Positions 25,478 through 35,806 of a stretch of 64,000 nucleotides of DNA are shown here, one piece after another. The notes beneath the pieces were generated by a model. The model worked only from the letters and a program-made list of their open reading frames with translations. It had not been told where the DNA came from and ran no database searches. Each line of letters begins with the position of its first letter. Position 1 is the stretch's first letter. A program made the position numbers and the translations under genes. Source of the stretch: Candidatus Chlorohelix allophototropha (lineage in GTDB: Bacteria; Chloroflexota; Chloroflexia; Chloroheliales; Chloroheliaceae); NCBI RefSeq assembly GCF_030389965.1, contig NZ_CP128401.1:1-64000 (forward strand), given 5' to 3'.

Positions 25478-25780
25478 CAGTAATAATGGTTCATTAACTT
25501 GAGCAAGTTTAGGATAGAGCCGATGCAATTTGGCGCGAGCATCTTCACAACTGAATTGCCAACTAATAGTGGCGTGGGCAGCGTTGCGTTCAGCTTCGAG
25601 TGCTGCGACTTCTTGCTCCAGTTCGGCACGGCTAGACAACCGGCGCGACAAACAGGTTCGCTCAAATACGCTAATCTCAATCTCGGCCATATTCAGCCAA
25701 CTGCCATGTTTAGGTGTATAAGTAAACCGCACTTTGTCCAGGATGCGCCGCGCTTCAGTTGGCTCGAAGTGAAATGACCC
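25478..25780 (-). pseudogene. IS630-family transposase, C-terminal fragment
   Basis: It reads FEPTEARRILDKVRFTYTPK, then HGSWLNMAEIEISVFERTCL, the distinctive C-terminus of IS630/Tc1-type transposases including the catalytic Glu of AEIE. The 5' two-thirds of the gene is gone. No terminal repeats could be assigned. Confidence 0.85.
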
Positions 25781-25836
25781 AGTTTGTCAAGACAAAAATA
25801 AAAGCTTGGTTAAGGAGTGATACAGTCCTTTCTATA

Positions 25837-26391
25837 GAACTAATAATGTTAAATAGCTAGTAACTCTTTTTAGCTCTTTAACATAATTACTGGTGTCACG
25901 GTATTGAAATAAACCTGAGCCGGTGTCTGATATTTCAAAGCCTGATGAGGTCGAGTATTATTGTAGAAATCGAAATACTCACCAATCCCTAGCTTTGCTT
26001 CTTTGGGGTTCTCAAATTGTGCTAAATAAACACACTCATATTTTAAGGAACGCCAGAGCCTTTCGGTGAAAACATTATCTAGTGCTCGCCCACGTCCATC
26101 CATACTTAACTTTACACCTGCGCCCAATATCAAAGCAGTGTATTTAGGACTGGTAAAATGACTACCTTGGTCACTGTTAAAGATCTCCGGTTTTATCTTC
26201 GCCAACGCTCGCTCGGTAGTTCTAAGCACAAAATCGATTTCCAGAGTATCAGATAATTCCCAACTTACCACATATCTGCTGTACCAGTCGATGACAGCCA
26301 CCAGATAAAGCCAACCGTGTTTGAGCTTGATATATGTGATGTCGGTACCGAATACCTGAGCGGGTCTGGTTATAGCCAGGTTCCTTAAGTG
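25837..26391 (-). mobile_element. IS3-family element, copy A, 5'-truncated
   Basis: This is identical in the encoded 143 C-terminal residues to the transposase of copy B (26900-28131), in opposite orientation, and shares its outer end GAACTAATAATG. Similarity stops abruptly at about 26391 (after CCTTAAG), where IS4-type sequence begins. It encodes part of the integrase core (DQGSHFTS and the catalytic Glu region) and cannot be functional. Confidence 0.9.
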
Positions 26392-26899
26392 GAATGCCCC
26401 ATAAGCGTATAGTTAAGAGAATCACAAATAGAAAGAGGTGAGTTCCTCTGGTAAGATGTAAGACTCTTCAACTCTTACTACAAAACCAAAGGAAACTCAC
26501 ATGCCTAGTATAGACGAAATAGTTGGAGCTTTGCAAAAAATATTTGGGGAACGAGCCAAAGCACTAGCGAACGAGCAAGGAGTGAACAAACGCAGCTCGA
26601 AAATCACAGGGACAATTTTGGCACTGGTGTTGGTAACAGGCTTTATGAGCCAGCCCGGCGCCAGCCTTAACCAATTGAGCCAAATAGCCCAACAATTCGG
26701 TGTAAATGTCACCCGCTCGGGGTTGAGCCAACGCTTAACCTCAGTGACAGTGGAGTTTTTACGCTTGCTATTCGAAGAAGCGCTACAAGTGTGGCAGCAG
26801 CGAGAAGGTTTGTGGTTGGAACTGTTTGAACCTTTTAGAGGAGTGTACCTGATAGATAGCACTCATATAGGGCTAGCTAACTATAATGAACCAGAAGAA
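26392..26899 (+). mobile_element. IS4-family-like element, 5' part only
   Basis: It contains an N-terminal transposase fragment (26501-26911 as an open frame, about 130 real residues) that ends just after the first catalytic Asp region (YLIDSTHIGL). The remainder was lost when IS3 copy B arrived. A ribosome site AAAGGAAA precedes the ATG at 26501. It is a different group from the IS4-type element at 47996. Confidence 0.75.
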
Positions 26900-28131
26900 C
26901 TGAACAACTAAAAAGGGTTTGGTAAGGTGTATACTTAAAAACATGACAACACCTAGAAAAAAGTATTCACCCACATTTAAGTCTCAAAGAGTGCAAGAAG
27001 TGCTGGAAGGTAATAAAACCGTTACCCAGATAGCTTCTGAATATGGTATTCATCCGAATATGCTCACTAAATGGAAACAACTGGCTCTAAAAGGTCTGCC
27101 ACAATCCTTTGATGAGCGTACTCAGAAGCAAATCGCGCTGCTGACCGCACAGTACGAACAAGAAAAAGAACAACTTTACGCCGAAATAGGTCGCCTGACT
27201 ACACCGCTCAGGTGGTTAGGAAAAAAAAGTGAAGCAGGCTTTGCCCAGGTCGGTCAGATTAAGCCTAATCGAAACCCAAAAAGCTGAACTTTCACTCTCA
27301 AAACAAAGTGAGTTGCTAGGAATTAGCCGTTCCAGTTTGTACTACCGCTCAGTAGCACCAACCGAACGAGAAATTGAGCTCAAACACCGAATTGATGAGA
27401 TTTACACCGTTTACCCTTTTTATGGATATCGGCGAATTCATCAACAATTACTGCGGGAAGGCAAGCACCTCAACCGCAAAACGGTGCAAAACTATATGCG
27501 GGAGATGGGGCTAGAAGCAATCTATCCTGGTCCTAATCTTTCGAAACGAGATCAAAAGCAGCGGGTATATCCCTATCTCTTAAGGAACCTGGCTATAACC
27601 AGACCCGCTCAGGTATTCGGTACCGACATCACATATATCAAGCTCAAACACGGTTGGCTTTATCTGGTGGCTGTCATCGACTGGTACAGCAGATATGTGG
27701 TAAGTTGGGAATTATCTGATACTTTGGAAATCGATTTTGTGCTTAGAACTACCGAGCGAGCGTTGGCGAAGATAAAACCGGAGATCTTTAACAGTGACCA
27801 AGGTAGTCATTTTACCAGTCCTAAATACACTGCTTTGATATTGGGCGCAGGTGTAAAGTTAAGTATGGATGGACGTGGGCGAGCACTAGATAATGTTTTC
27901 ACCGAAAGGCTCTGGCGTTCCTTAAAATATGAGTGTGTTTATTTAGCACAATTTGAGAACCCCAAAGAAGCAAAGCTAGGGATTGGTGAGTATTTCGATT
28001 TCTACAATAATACTCGACCTCATCAGGCTTTGAAATATCAGACACCGGCTCAGGTTTATTTCAATACCGTGACACCAGTAATTATGTTAAAGAGCTAAAA
28101 AGAGTTACTAGCTATTTAACATTATTAGTTC
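26900..28131 (+). mobile_element. IS3-family element, copy B (apparently complete)
   Basis: The right end is fixed at 28131 by the sequence shared with copy A (GAACTAATAATG reversed). The left end lies at about 26897-26902 (GAACTGAAC or GAACAACT). It abuts the IS66 end at 28132 without a base between, so its target duplication cannot be read. It holds orfA and orfB in an overlapping frameshift arrangement. Confidence 0.85.
26943..28098 (+). CDS. IS3-family transposase OrfAB via -1 frameshift
   Basis: OrfA (26943-27287, 114 residues) is an HTH_Tnp_1-type protein: RKKYSPTFKSQRVQEVLEGN, then TVTQIASEYGIHPNMLTKWK. OrfB (in frame to 28098) is the integrase-fold catalytic part with Asp in GTDITYIK, Asp in NSDQGSHF and Glu in NVFTERLW. 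An A8 slippery run at 27221-27228 lies where the frames cross, the usual site of programmed -1 frameshifting in IS3 elements. The OrfA start is the ATG at 26943, not the in-frame GTG at 26919. Confidence 0.85.
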
Positions 28132-28535
28132 GTAACAGTTCAGACCAAAAGCTTGGGAAGGGGAGGTTGCCCACAAAAAGTGTCAAGGAGCGCAACCAAC
28201 AAGTTTTCACCTTGCTTTTTCATGGTGGAAAGGTAGCCTCTTATTCTACAAAAGAAGCTGGCACCTTCCTGGCTGCGAAAACAACCTGAAACCTTTTGTT
28301 GCACTTTAACCATCCGAATATCACGCTCGGCTAAATTGTTATCAAAAGGCACGTCTGTAGATTGCGGTTGTCAAGACCTAATATTCCGGGCTAAAAATGC
28401 ATCTGAATTTAACCCACTTTTTTAAGAAAAAGCTCCAGGCAGTGGCCTGTCGCACGCTGGCGTTCGCACAAAAGCCAAGCTTTTGCGCTCAACCAGCTCT
28501 TATTAGGCTGAAATAATCTTAGCCTCTTGAAATCT

Positions 28536-29333
28536 TTAAGAACCAGTTCCCGCTTCCGGTTTCTTTTCTTCTGGTGGAAGTTGCCGACGCTCTAAGCCGT
28601 AACTCTCCTTTCCTAAAGTGCGGTAACTGCTACCTCTTAAATAAAAAACTTCTCCGTGATGCAATAAACGGTCAATAATCGCCACCATCAAGGCAGTATC
28701 ACCACCCTCGATCAGTTCGCCCCAGTTAGAAAGGCTTTTGTTACTGGTAATGATCGTAGCACCTCTGAGGTAACGTCCGCTGATCAGCTCATATAAGGCC
28801 GGACCTACACGTGCGTCCATCGGTAAATAGCCCAGTTCGTCTAATACCAACACCTGACATTTCAAAAGCGGCTCTAAAATCCTGGCTATTTCCTGGCGAG
28901 TGCTAGCCGCAATCACTTGGTTCGCCAGTTGTTGAGCCGTAATGAACTTTACGGTGTAACCCAACTGCACCATCTTAATTCCGGCTGCAATCGAAAGATG
29001 GGTTTTCCCAAGCCCACTTGCCCCGATTAGGAGTAAATTCCCAGCTTTTTCTACAAAACTGCTGTCGAAATAGCGTAAAATCACGCTGCGCTTCAGTTCC
29101 GGGTGGCGACTGAAATCGAATTGTTCCAGGCTGGCTTCAAAAGGGAAACTGGCTGAGTGCAAACGCTTTTTGAGTTGGTTCTCCTGACGAGATAGCAACT
29201 CTTCGCTTAACAATTCTTCTAAAAACTCCCCGTAATCCATTCCGGTTTCGCGTGCCCGTTCAATCCAATCGCTGTATACCTGTTTTACCCTGCCCAGTTT
29301 TAGGCTGGTGAGTTTATGTTCCAGACTATTCAT
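28536..29333 (-). CDS. istB: IS21 helper ATPase IstB
   Basis: A 265-residue AAA+ protein with Walker A GASGLGKTH, Walker B VLVLDELGY and a DnaC-like layout. In IS21 it regulates target choice and activates IstA. Its ATG overlaps the istA stop (ATGA). Confidence 0.95.
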   Translation of the reverse strand: MNSLEHKLTSLKLGRVKQVYSDWIERARETGMDYGEFLEELLSEELLSRQENQLKKRLHSASFPFEASLEQFDFSRHPELKRSVILRYFDSSFVEKAGNLLLIGASGLGKTHLSIAAGIKMVQLGYTVKFITAQQLANQVIAASTRQEIARILEPLLKCQVLVLDELGYLPMDARVGPALYELISGRYLRGATIITSNKSLSNWGELIEGGDTALMVAIIDRLLHHGEVFYLRGSSYRTLGKESYGLERRQLPPEEKKPEAGTGS

Positions 29334-30853
29334 CCCACCGCCCTTTCTATTTCATTTTCCTCAGGTATGGCCGAAAAACGGTTGGCCACCAGTGGTTCGT
29401 ATTCACTGAGTAGCCGTTCCACCGCTGGTTGAGTGGGCTTGAGGGTAGCGGCATTACTGCCTGAACCCGCTGGCTTGAGTAATAAACCCTTGAGATATTC
29501 CGCCCCGTAAAGCTGTTGTTCCGTTGCCAATTCCACCGCCGCCTGGAATTCTTCCAGCCCTACCTGCTGGGCCAGCGCGTATAGTTGGTGGATTTGTTCA
29601 CTCATGGTGGCTCTTTGCCGTCGACAGATTACCGCCACATACTGGTACACTTGCGGTCCTAAATTTAACAACCAATCCCGCCACACCATGGTTCTGGCTC
29701 TGGGTTTGATCTCAAAAGCTTGGGTGTAATGTTCCGGTATTACTAAGCGGCGGTTTCGGGAATAACAACGGGGGTGCTGTGCCACCAGTTCCGTACCCCG
29801 CCATAACTTCAGCCATTCCCGATGTATCCGGGCTGTCAGGGTTTGTCCCATTAGTTCCGCCGGTACGCTATATTTGTTGGTCTCAAAAATGACTACCCCT
29901 TCCCGGTTTACCACCAGGCTGGTAAATAAACCGTAATCCCGGGCACTAGCAGGCAATGGGCTGAAGTGTTTACGCTCTATTTCCAGTAAGCTACCCGGAA
30001 TTTCCCCGGTCGCTGCGCATGTACGCTCGTAATTCACTACCCCTAACCATTCTTCCAACTGCCTTACCAGATCCGCCGCATCGTAGAATGTACGACCAGC
30101 TAGAAAATTGTTTTTGGTATACTTTACCAAATTTTCTACGGCACCTTTCTGGTTTCCGCTGGCCGGGGCACAGGCTTCCGGGTGAAACTCGAATTCTAGT
30201 GCCAGTTTCTGCCACACCGGATGCCACACTGGTTGGTTCTTTTCATCTCGCCTCAGTACCACCGTCTTCATATTATCCGTGGTAATTACCCACGGTACTC
30301 CCCCCATCCGGTTGAGGGCTTCCACCAGGCAGCGCACCAGCGTTTCTTCGGCCATATCTTTCTGAAAGCTCACATACATAAAACGCGAGTATTTCAGCCG
30401 GGCACAGAAAAAGTAGAAGGTTTGGGGTACACTATCTTGTTTACTGAACAGCACTCCCCGAATTTCACCCCAGTCTATTTGCAAAAACTCTCCAGGTAAG
30501 CCCTCAAAACGTATCTGTACCTGATGAGCCTGGTTCTCTCTGGCTTTTTTGAGCTTGCGCACATAGTCATAGAAGGCGGTGGGTCTGCCACAGTAGGGCT
30601 GTTTGGGATCTTCCCACGCTAGTTCCAGCATTCTTTTCACTTGTAGTTTTTGTTCTAGCCAGCCTTCAATCTGTTCTTTGAAGACTGCCACACTACTTTC
30701 ACGATTGGGGCGGGTTTGTACCTTGTCGCTAGGTTCATTTAGCACTCTTTTTACGGTACGGGCATCATGTTGCACTTTGCCCGCAATTACGTTGTAGTTG
30801 TCCCCTCGTTTCCGGTGGTACTTTATTGCGCTTCTGGCCATAACTTCTAACAT
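29330..30853 (-). CDS. istA: IS21 transposase IstA
   Basis: A 507-residue DDE recombinase with an N-terminal HTH, Asp in LQIDWGE, Asp in ITTDNMKT and Glu in KGAVENLVKY, and a C-terminal beta-rich DNA-binding part. It is full length for the family. It is transcribed leftward together with istB. Confidence 0.95.
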   Translation of the reverse strand: MLEVMARSAIKYHRKRGDNYNVIAGKVQHDARTVKRVLNEPSDKVQTRPNRESSVAVFKEQIEGWLEQKLQVKRMLELAWEDPKQPYCGRPTAFYDYVRKLKKARENQAHQVQIRFEGLPGEFLQIDWGEIRGVLFSKQDSVPQTFYFFCARLKYSRFMYVSFQKDMAEETLVRCLVEALNRMGGVPWVITTDNMKTVVLRRDEKNQPVWHPVWQKLALEFEFHPEACAPASGNQKGAVENLVKYTKNNFLAGRTFYDAADLVRQLEEWLGVVNYERTCAATGEIPGSLLEIERKHFSPLPASARDYGLFTSLVVNREGVVIFETNKYSVPAELMGQTLTARIHREWLKLWRGTELVAQHPRCYSRNRRLVIPEHYTQAFEIKPRARTMVWRDWLLNLGPQVYQYVAVICRRQRATMSEQIHQLYALAQQVGLEEFQAAVELATEQQLYGAEYLKGLLLKPAGSGSNAATLKPTQPAVERLLSEYEPLVANRFSAIPEENEIERAVG

Positions 30854-32281
30854 CTCCTTCTCGTAGCTCCTCTCTTCTCACCCTTCTTGCCAATAGTGTT
30901 GCTAGAACAACTATTCTACAAAATTGGTCTTCTAAGAGAAACCCAAAACGGCATTTTTATCCCGGAATCCTTTTCCTTTCCTTCCCGTATTCTACAACGT
31001 CAAAACGGTAGGCAAATAGCAGCACTTGATGACGCTGTTTATCCAGCCGATCCAGTAAGTTCTTAGGCTTGCTCTGCCGGGGCTTGCCCCGTTTTCCACA
31101 AGGCCAACCACCCTCTGGGGGAGAATTAGCTGCCAGACCCTGTGCGATCAATTGCTGGTAGCGCTCTTCGAAATACGCTAACCGTGCACTGCTTAAACTG
31201 GTTTCAGACCTAGCCCTGGCGACTTCCACTTCTTCTTTCAAGTCCACAAGAAGGGTGGTGAACTCAGCCGCCCACGCCTGCTTGAGTTGTTCGTGGACAA
31301 AAGCAAGTTCCCTGAGATGATGGGCGTTACACAGACCGTGGGTACAGGCATAGCGCAGATAGTTAGACCAACCATCGTGGATCGCTACTCCCTGGAAAGT
31401 CGGTAAAATCCCAATCTCGTCCGTGGCTTTACTACCACGCCGTAAATGGTGAGCATAGTGGGTTAAGTAAAGGGTGCTGGCTACGTGCAGCCAGTGGCGC
31501 TTGCCTTCTACATACAACCCGGTTTCATCGCAATGTAACACTTTGGCCTGGGTAAGCGCTGTCTTGATGGTTTTTTCTGGCTCAGCCAATTGCTCGTAGC
31601 ACTCCGCTATCATATTGACCAAACTGCCGGGTGAAAGACTTTCGCTGTAGATTTCATTAAGTAGCTCGCACACCCGGGCATAAGGCAGCAGTTGATAAGT
31701 GATCAGGTAAACTGCCAGAGCCCGAAACCCAGGTCCGTATTGCACCCAATTCTTGACGGACTGCGGGAATTTGGCTTTGGTAACAGTCTGACAAGTAGGA
31801 CACTTTTTGCTGTAAGTGCGGTGTTCGGTGACGTGCAGTTTGAGTTGAGTAGGCAGCTCAAAAACCTGACGAGGCTCGAAGTGAGGTAGCGCTGCTTCTT
31901 TGGTTAAGTCAGTCTGGCACTTTTCACAGGTGGTGGGCAGATGCGCAATCACTGCATCTGGGTTTTCGCTTTGTTTAAGAGCCTGACCCTCGTGACCAGG
32001 TTGACCACCCGGTTTCTTACCGGTGGATTTACGCAAGCTGCGTTTTTTGGGCGAGCGCTTAAACCCGTCGGAAGAGGGTGGTTTTGATGAATTATGGCTA
32101 TCTTGAGAGAGCCGGGCTTCAAGGGTTTGAATTCGCTCTATCAGTTGGGTAACCAAGGCATCCCGTGAAGTCAGTTGTTCTCGCAATTGGGTATTTTCTA
32201 TTCTAAGTTGTTCTAGTTCTTGCGCAGGTGTCATTATTTTAGTCTACCAGCCTCGTCAACTGACCCTGGCTGATTTGTTAC

Positions 32282-34343
32282 TAAAAGTAAACACAAACAC
32301 GAACTGACTTGGCAGAATAATGGTAAAGTCCTGAACGAAAAGGTTACGCTTTATGCCAAAGTAGGCAAAGCCTTGATTATCGCCCGGCAGGATGAGGCTG
32401 ACCCTTATGAAGCTGTGGAGAAAATAATCGATTGGACGACTTTTATTCTTAGTGTGGTGGAAGCCGAAGAACTGGCCCGCCCCGAAGATTTTGATTACTT
32501 GGACCTGATGAATAATCACTATAGTTGGGTAAGACAATATTCCAAAAAGTTGCTGGAGACTTTTGAGTTCAAAGCGGCTTCCAATAATGCCGGTAAATCT
32601 CTTTCAGAGGCTTTGAAATTACTCAAAGAATTGAACGAACAAAAGGGTGGAAAGATCCCAGCCGATGCGCCTACCGCATTTGTTAAACCCCGCTGGCAAG
32701 AGTATGTTTTTAAGTCAGACGGTAGTATTGATCGGCATTATTATGAGTTTTGCGCCCTGGCCAGCTTGAGAGATGCCCTCAAAAATGGCGATATCTGGAT
32801 AGAAAGTAGCCTACAGTTTCGAAACTTTAGCGATTACCTGTTACCACTACCAGAATGGCTAAAGCTGCGTGAGGCTAAAAAGGTACCATTACCGATCGAA
32901 ACCGATTTTGTAGCTTATATGAGTGAGCGCACCGTCCTACTGCACGATAAGCTATGGAAATTACATAGCTTGATCAAGAATGGACAGCTACCCAAAGTTA
33001 CGCTGGAAAATGGTGAGTTCCATTTGGGGAAAATGATTAAGGAAGAAGAGCCAGAAGCTCTGGAAAAGCTGAAAAAATTAGTTTATGGGTTACTGCCGCG
33101 AGTGCGAATAACCGATCTTTTGGTAGAAATGGATGAATTGACGGGTTTTAGCCGTCACTTTACCCACCAGCAAACCGGTCAAACCGCTCCCGATAAGCTT
33201 GCTTTACTGGCGGCTATTCTGGCTGATGGTCTTAATTTGGACCTAGATAAGATGGCGGATGCCAGTGCCGGACTGAGTTATCGACAGTTAGCCTGGGTCG
33301 CAGATTGGCATATTCGGGGTGAAACTTATCGTAAAGCCCTAGCTGAACTGGTGAACTTTCAACACAAACTCCCCTTTGCCGCCAACTTTGGTCAGGGAAA
33401 AAGCAGTTCCTCGGATGGGCAGCGGTTCCCGGTTGGTGGGGTTAAGGAAGCCGGAAATAAAATAAATCTGAAATATGGTTTTGAGCCGGGAATTATGTTT
33501 TACACCCATAGCAGTGATCAATATGCTCCTTATTACATCCAGGTTATTAGTACCACTGCCAGACAAGCCCCCTTTATGATTAACGGTTTGCTATATCACG
33601 AGAGCGAGCTTGAAATTGAGACCCATCATACCGATACTCACGGCTATACCGACCAGATCTTTGGGGCGGCTTCGTTACTGGGCTTTAAGTTTCAACCGCG
33701 CATCCAAGATATTGGCGATAAACGTTTGTACTGTATCGGGACTGCCAGTAGTTATCCGGCTATTTCAGATCTAATCGGTGACAAGATTAGCTCAAAACTC
33801 ATTGGCGAAAACTGGGAAGAACTCCTCAGGTTGTTCACTTCAATCAAGAAGGGTACAGTTACCGCCTCCCTTATCCTGGGAAAATTGGCCGCTTATCCCC
33901 GGCAACATCGGTTGGCTCAGGCTCTGCGTGAGTTAGGGAGACTGGAAAAAACGCTTTTTACGATTGAGTGGATTAAAGATGAAGCGCTGCAACATGGCAC
34001 TCAAGGTACTTTGAACAAAGGAGAATCGCGAAACAGTTTAGCCAGAACCCTCTTTTACCATCGGTTAGGGGAAGTCCGCGAACGTAACTACCAGGATCAG
34101 CTTAATCGGGCAAGTGGTCTCACTCTTTTAAGTGCCGCTATTGTGACCTGGAATACTCTTTATCTCGAAAAAGCGGTTGAAGCTTTAAGGCAACGGGGGG
34201 AAGACCTCAGTGCTGAAAAGTTAAAACATCTTTCACCCCTCGGCTGGCATCACATAAATCTGACTGGGGATTACATTTGGAAGTTGAAACAGGGATTTAG
34301 CCTGGATAATCTCCGTCCTTTACGTACCAGATCTGGTGATTAG
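32282..34343 (+). pseudogene. tnpA: Tn3-family transposase, 5'-truncated
   Basis: From the very edge of the IS66 element the frame reads HELTWQNNGKVLNEKVTLYA and on for about 685 residues to the stop at 34343. It has the Tn3 core: THQQTG, LAAILADGLNLDLDKMADAS, then SSSDGQRF, YTHSSDQYAPYY, LLYHESELEI and a GYTDQIFG stretch. Tn3 transposases are about 1000 residues, so roughly 300 N-terminal residues are missing. A TTG at 32373 is only an internal codon. The element's right inverted repeat follows. Confidence 0.92.
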
Positions 34344-34384
34344 AGCAATTTGAACTCAAAATCTCTAGCTCTGTGATGCTTTTC

Positions 34385-34422
34385 ACTAGCGTCGCTTTCG
34401 TGTTAAACATTGTAAGTACCCC
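34385..34422 (+). repeat. Right terminal inverted repeat of the Tn3-family transposon
   Basis: Read outward-in on the minus strand it begins GGGGTACTTACAATG and ends GCGACGCTA, the pattern of 38-bp Tn3-type ends. It lies 41 bases beyond the transposase stop. It marks the right border of the mobile region; no left partner was found in the window. Confidence 0.75.
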
Positions 34423-34549
34423 AACTTAGGTCTGAAGGCTGGAGTATTCCGAACCTAGAGTTGTTGGATGAGAATAATTGGTAAGTGACAACCCACAACT
34501 ATATACACTCTCTCTATTGATAAAGCCATACACCAGAAGGATATAAATT

Positions 34550-34753
34550 ATGCGAGGAAGACGCAAGATAATTATGCACGATATGTTCGAGGACGTTGCT
34601 TATACTCAATTTGCCGATTATGAAATTGAATACCCACGCCCTGCTAAAGAACCACCTAAAGAGCTTTCTAAGAAAAATATTCTGCCAGCCATCGAGAACA
34701 ACTTAATAGGCAATGAAATTTGCTCGAATCACACCACTACTCACGACAACTAA
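34550..34753 (+). CDS. Small hypothetical protein
   Basis: A 67-residue frame with an AAGGA site 8 bases before its ATG, charged and without a membrane segment. It lies between the Tn3 end and the convergent hydrolase gene. No family was recognised and it may not be a gene. Confidence 0.3.
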   Translation: MRGRRKIIMHDMFEDVAYTQFADYEIEYPRPAKEPPKELSKKNILPAIENNLIGNEICSNHTTTHDN

Positions 34754-34795
34754 ATTGGATAGATGAAAGCTGTTGTTTGGTTTAAATGATTGTTG

Positions 34796-35725
34796 TTATA
34801 AGCGGGTTGTAATCCAATCCAAGATATCGGCAGTCACTTCGCCCCGATTCACTTCTCTTAGAAGACTGTGCCTTTTATTGTCATATAACTTTAGCTGAAT
34901 ATCTTCGAGACCAACAGCTTTATATTTCTCAAACTGGTCGATGGTTCGCTTGCCGTTATCGGTAGCACTATCCTTATCGCCACTCAACAAAAAGATAGGC
35001 AGGGTTGGCGGGATTTTGCGTATATTACCCACCGCTTCCACCTCTTTAACTGCCAACAGGTAGTACAGGTAAAACTGGTTGTTAAACAGGATATAAGTAT
35101 AGGGCAGTTTTAACGAATATTCGACCATCTCCTTATCACTGGTAATCCAATCAAGCGCAGTTGTAGCAGGCTCAAACTGCTGATTAAGCCCATAAAATAG
35201 GGCTTCAAAAGTTTCTTTGCAGGGGGTTTTCAAGCCGTTCTTTTTGATTTCTTTTTCCACCAGAGTTACCAATTCATCAATATTTTTCGAGGCTGAATAA
35301 GCACCAGTAAGGATTAAGCCCCGTATTTCCTTACCATATGCAAATGAATACAGGCGTGCCACTACCGAACCCATGCTATGCCCCAACAAAAAAAGCGGAG
35401 CCTCCGGGTATTCTGCCCTTATAAACTTGGTAACAGCATAGAGGTCATCGCGAAGTTGCCCAAAGCCTCCCTCTCCAATGTCACCGCCTTTATAGTCGGG
35501 CAACTTAACATCTCCGGCGGTTCTACCATGCCCACGAGCTTCGGCAACATAAACGGCAAAGCCTTCCGCGTTCGCCTTTTCCGCGAACTCAGTATAATAA
35601 TCGGCAGTTTCTCCCAAGCCGTGAGCAATTTGAATGATGCCTTTGATCGTGTGTTTCTCCAGATTCCAGCTTTTTACAAAAAGCGACTGCCCATCGTTGG
35701 CTTCATGAAAAAACTCAACCGTCAT
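34796..35725 (-). CDS. Alpha/beta hydrolase (monoacylglycerol-lipase / lysophospholipase type)
   Basis: A 309-residue cytoplasmic hydrolase. The nucleophile elbow GHSMGS (Ser117), an oxyanion HGLGE near residue 36, a GDKD acidic position and a final RHSL His make the triad. It lies last in the first nitrogenase-like operon, 81 bases after the oxygenase gene. Its substrate is unknown; given the context it might open an ester or thioester precursor, but that is speculation. Confidence 0.85.
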   Translation of the reverse strand: MTVEFFHEANDGQSLFVKSWNLEKHTIKGIIQIAHGLGETADYYTEFAEKANAEGFAVYVAEARGHGRTAGDVKLPDYKGGDIGEGGFGQLRDDLYAVTKFIRAEYPEAPLFLLGHSMGSVVARLYSFAYGKEIRGLILTGAYSASKNIDELVTLVEKEIKKNGLKTPCKETFEALFYGLNQQFEPATTALDWITSDKEMVEYSLKLPYTYILFNNQFYLYYLLAVKEVEAVGNIRKIPPTLPIFLLSGDKDSATDNGKRTIDQFEKYKAVGLEDIQLKLYDNKRHSLLREVNRGEVTADILDWITTRL

Positions 35726-35806
35726 GTTGATTTATCTCCGGTAGGGCTTATAAACTGACTACTGCCGAGGCAGATTCAACCTGATCGGCAGCGTCATTCA
35801 TTATTA

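Larger units (their letters stand above)
28356..30996 (-). mobile_element. IS21-family element (complete)
   Basis: The ends are TGTAGA (28356) and TCTACA (30996), with a 5-bp duplication ACGTC at 28351-28355 and 30997-31001. The intact IS66 copy has ACATC at the same place, confirming the insertion point. It carries istA and istB with the usual 4-bp overlap and looks functional. Confidence 0.95.
28140..32234 (-). pseudogene. IS66 transposase, disrupted
   Basis: The N-terminal 410 residues (to RFDV, followed by IS21-encoded residues) and the C-terminal 70 residues ([13 protein letters not shown] onward, with the catalytic Glu) are separated by IS21. Apart from the break it is nearly identical to the copy at 17255-18703, except that the first 30 residues are different. 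Confidence 0.95.
28132..32281 (-). mobile_element. IS66-family element, copy 2, interrupted by IS21
   Basis: The terminal repeats are GTAACAGTTCAG (28132) and CTGATTTGTTAC (to 32281). Without the 2641-bp IS21 insert and its 5-bp duplication it measures 1504 bp, exactly like copy 1. Its transposase is cut into 30957-32234 and 28140-28352 at the codon region just before the catalytic Glu. There is no 8-bp target duplication: the left side is the IS3 end and the right side is Tn3 transposase, so flanking DNA has been lost or rearranged. Confidence 0.95.
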
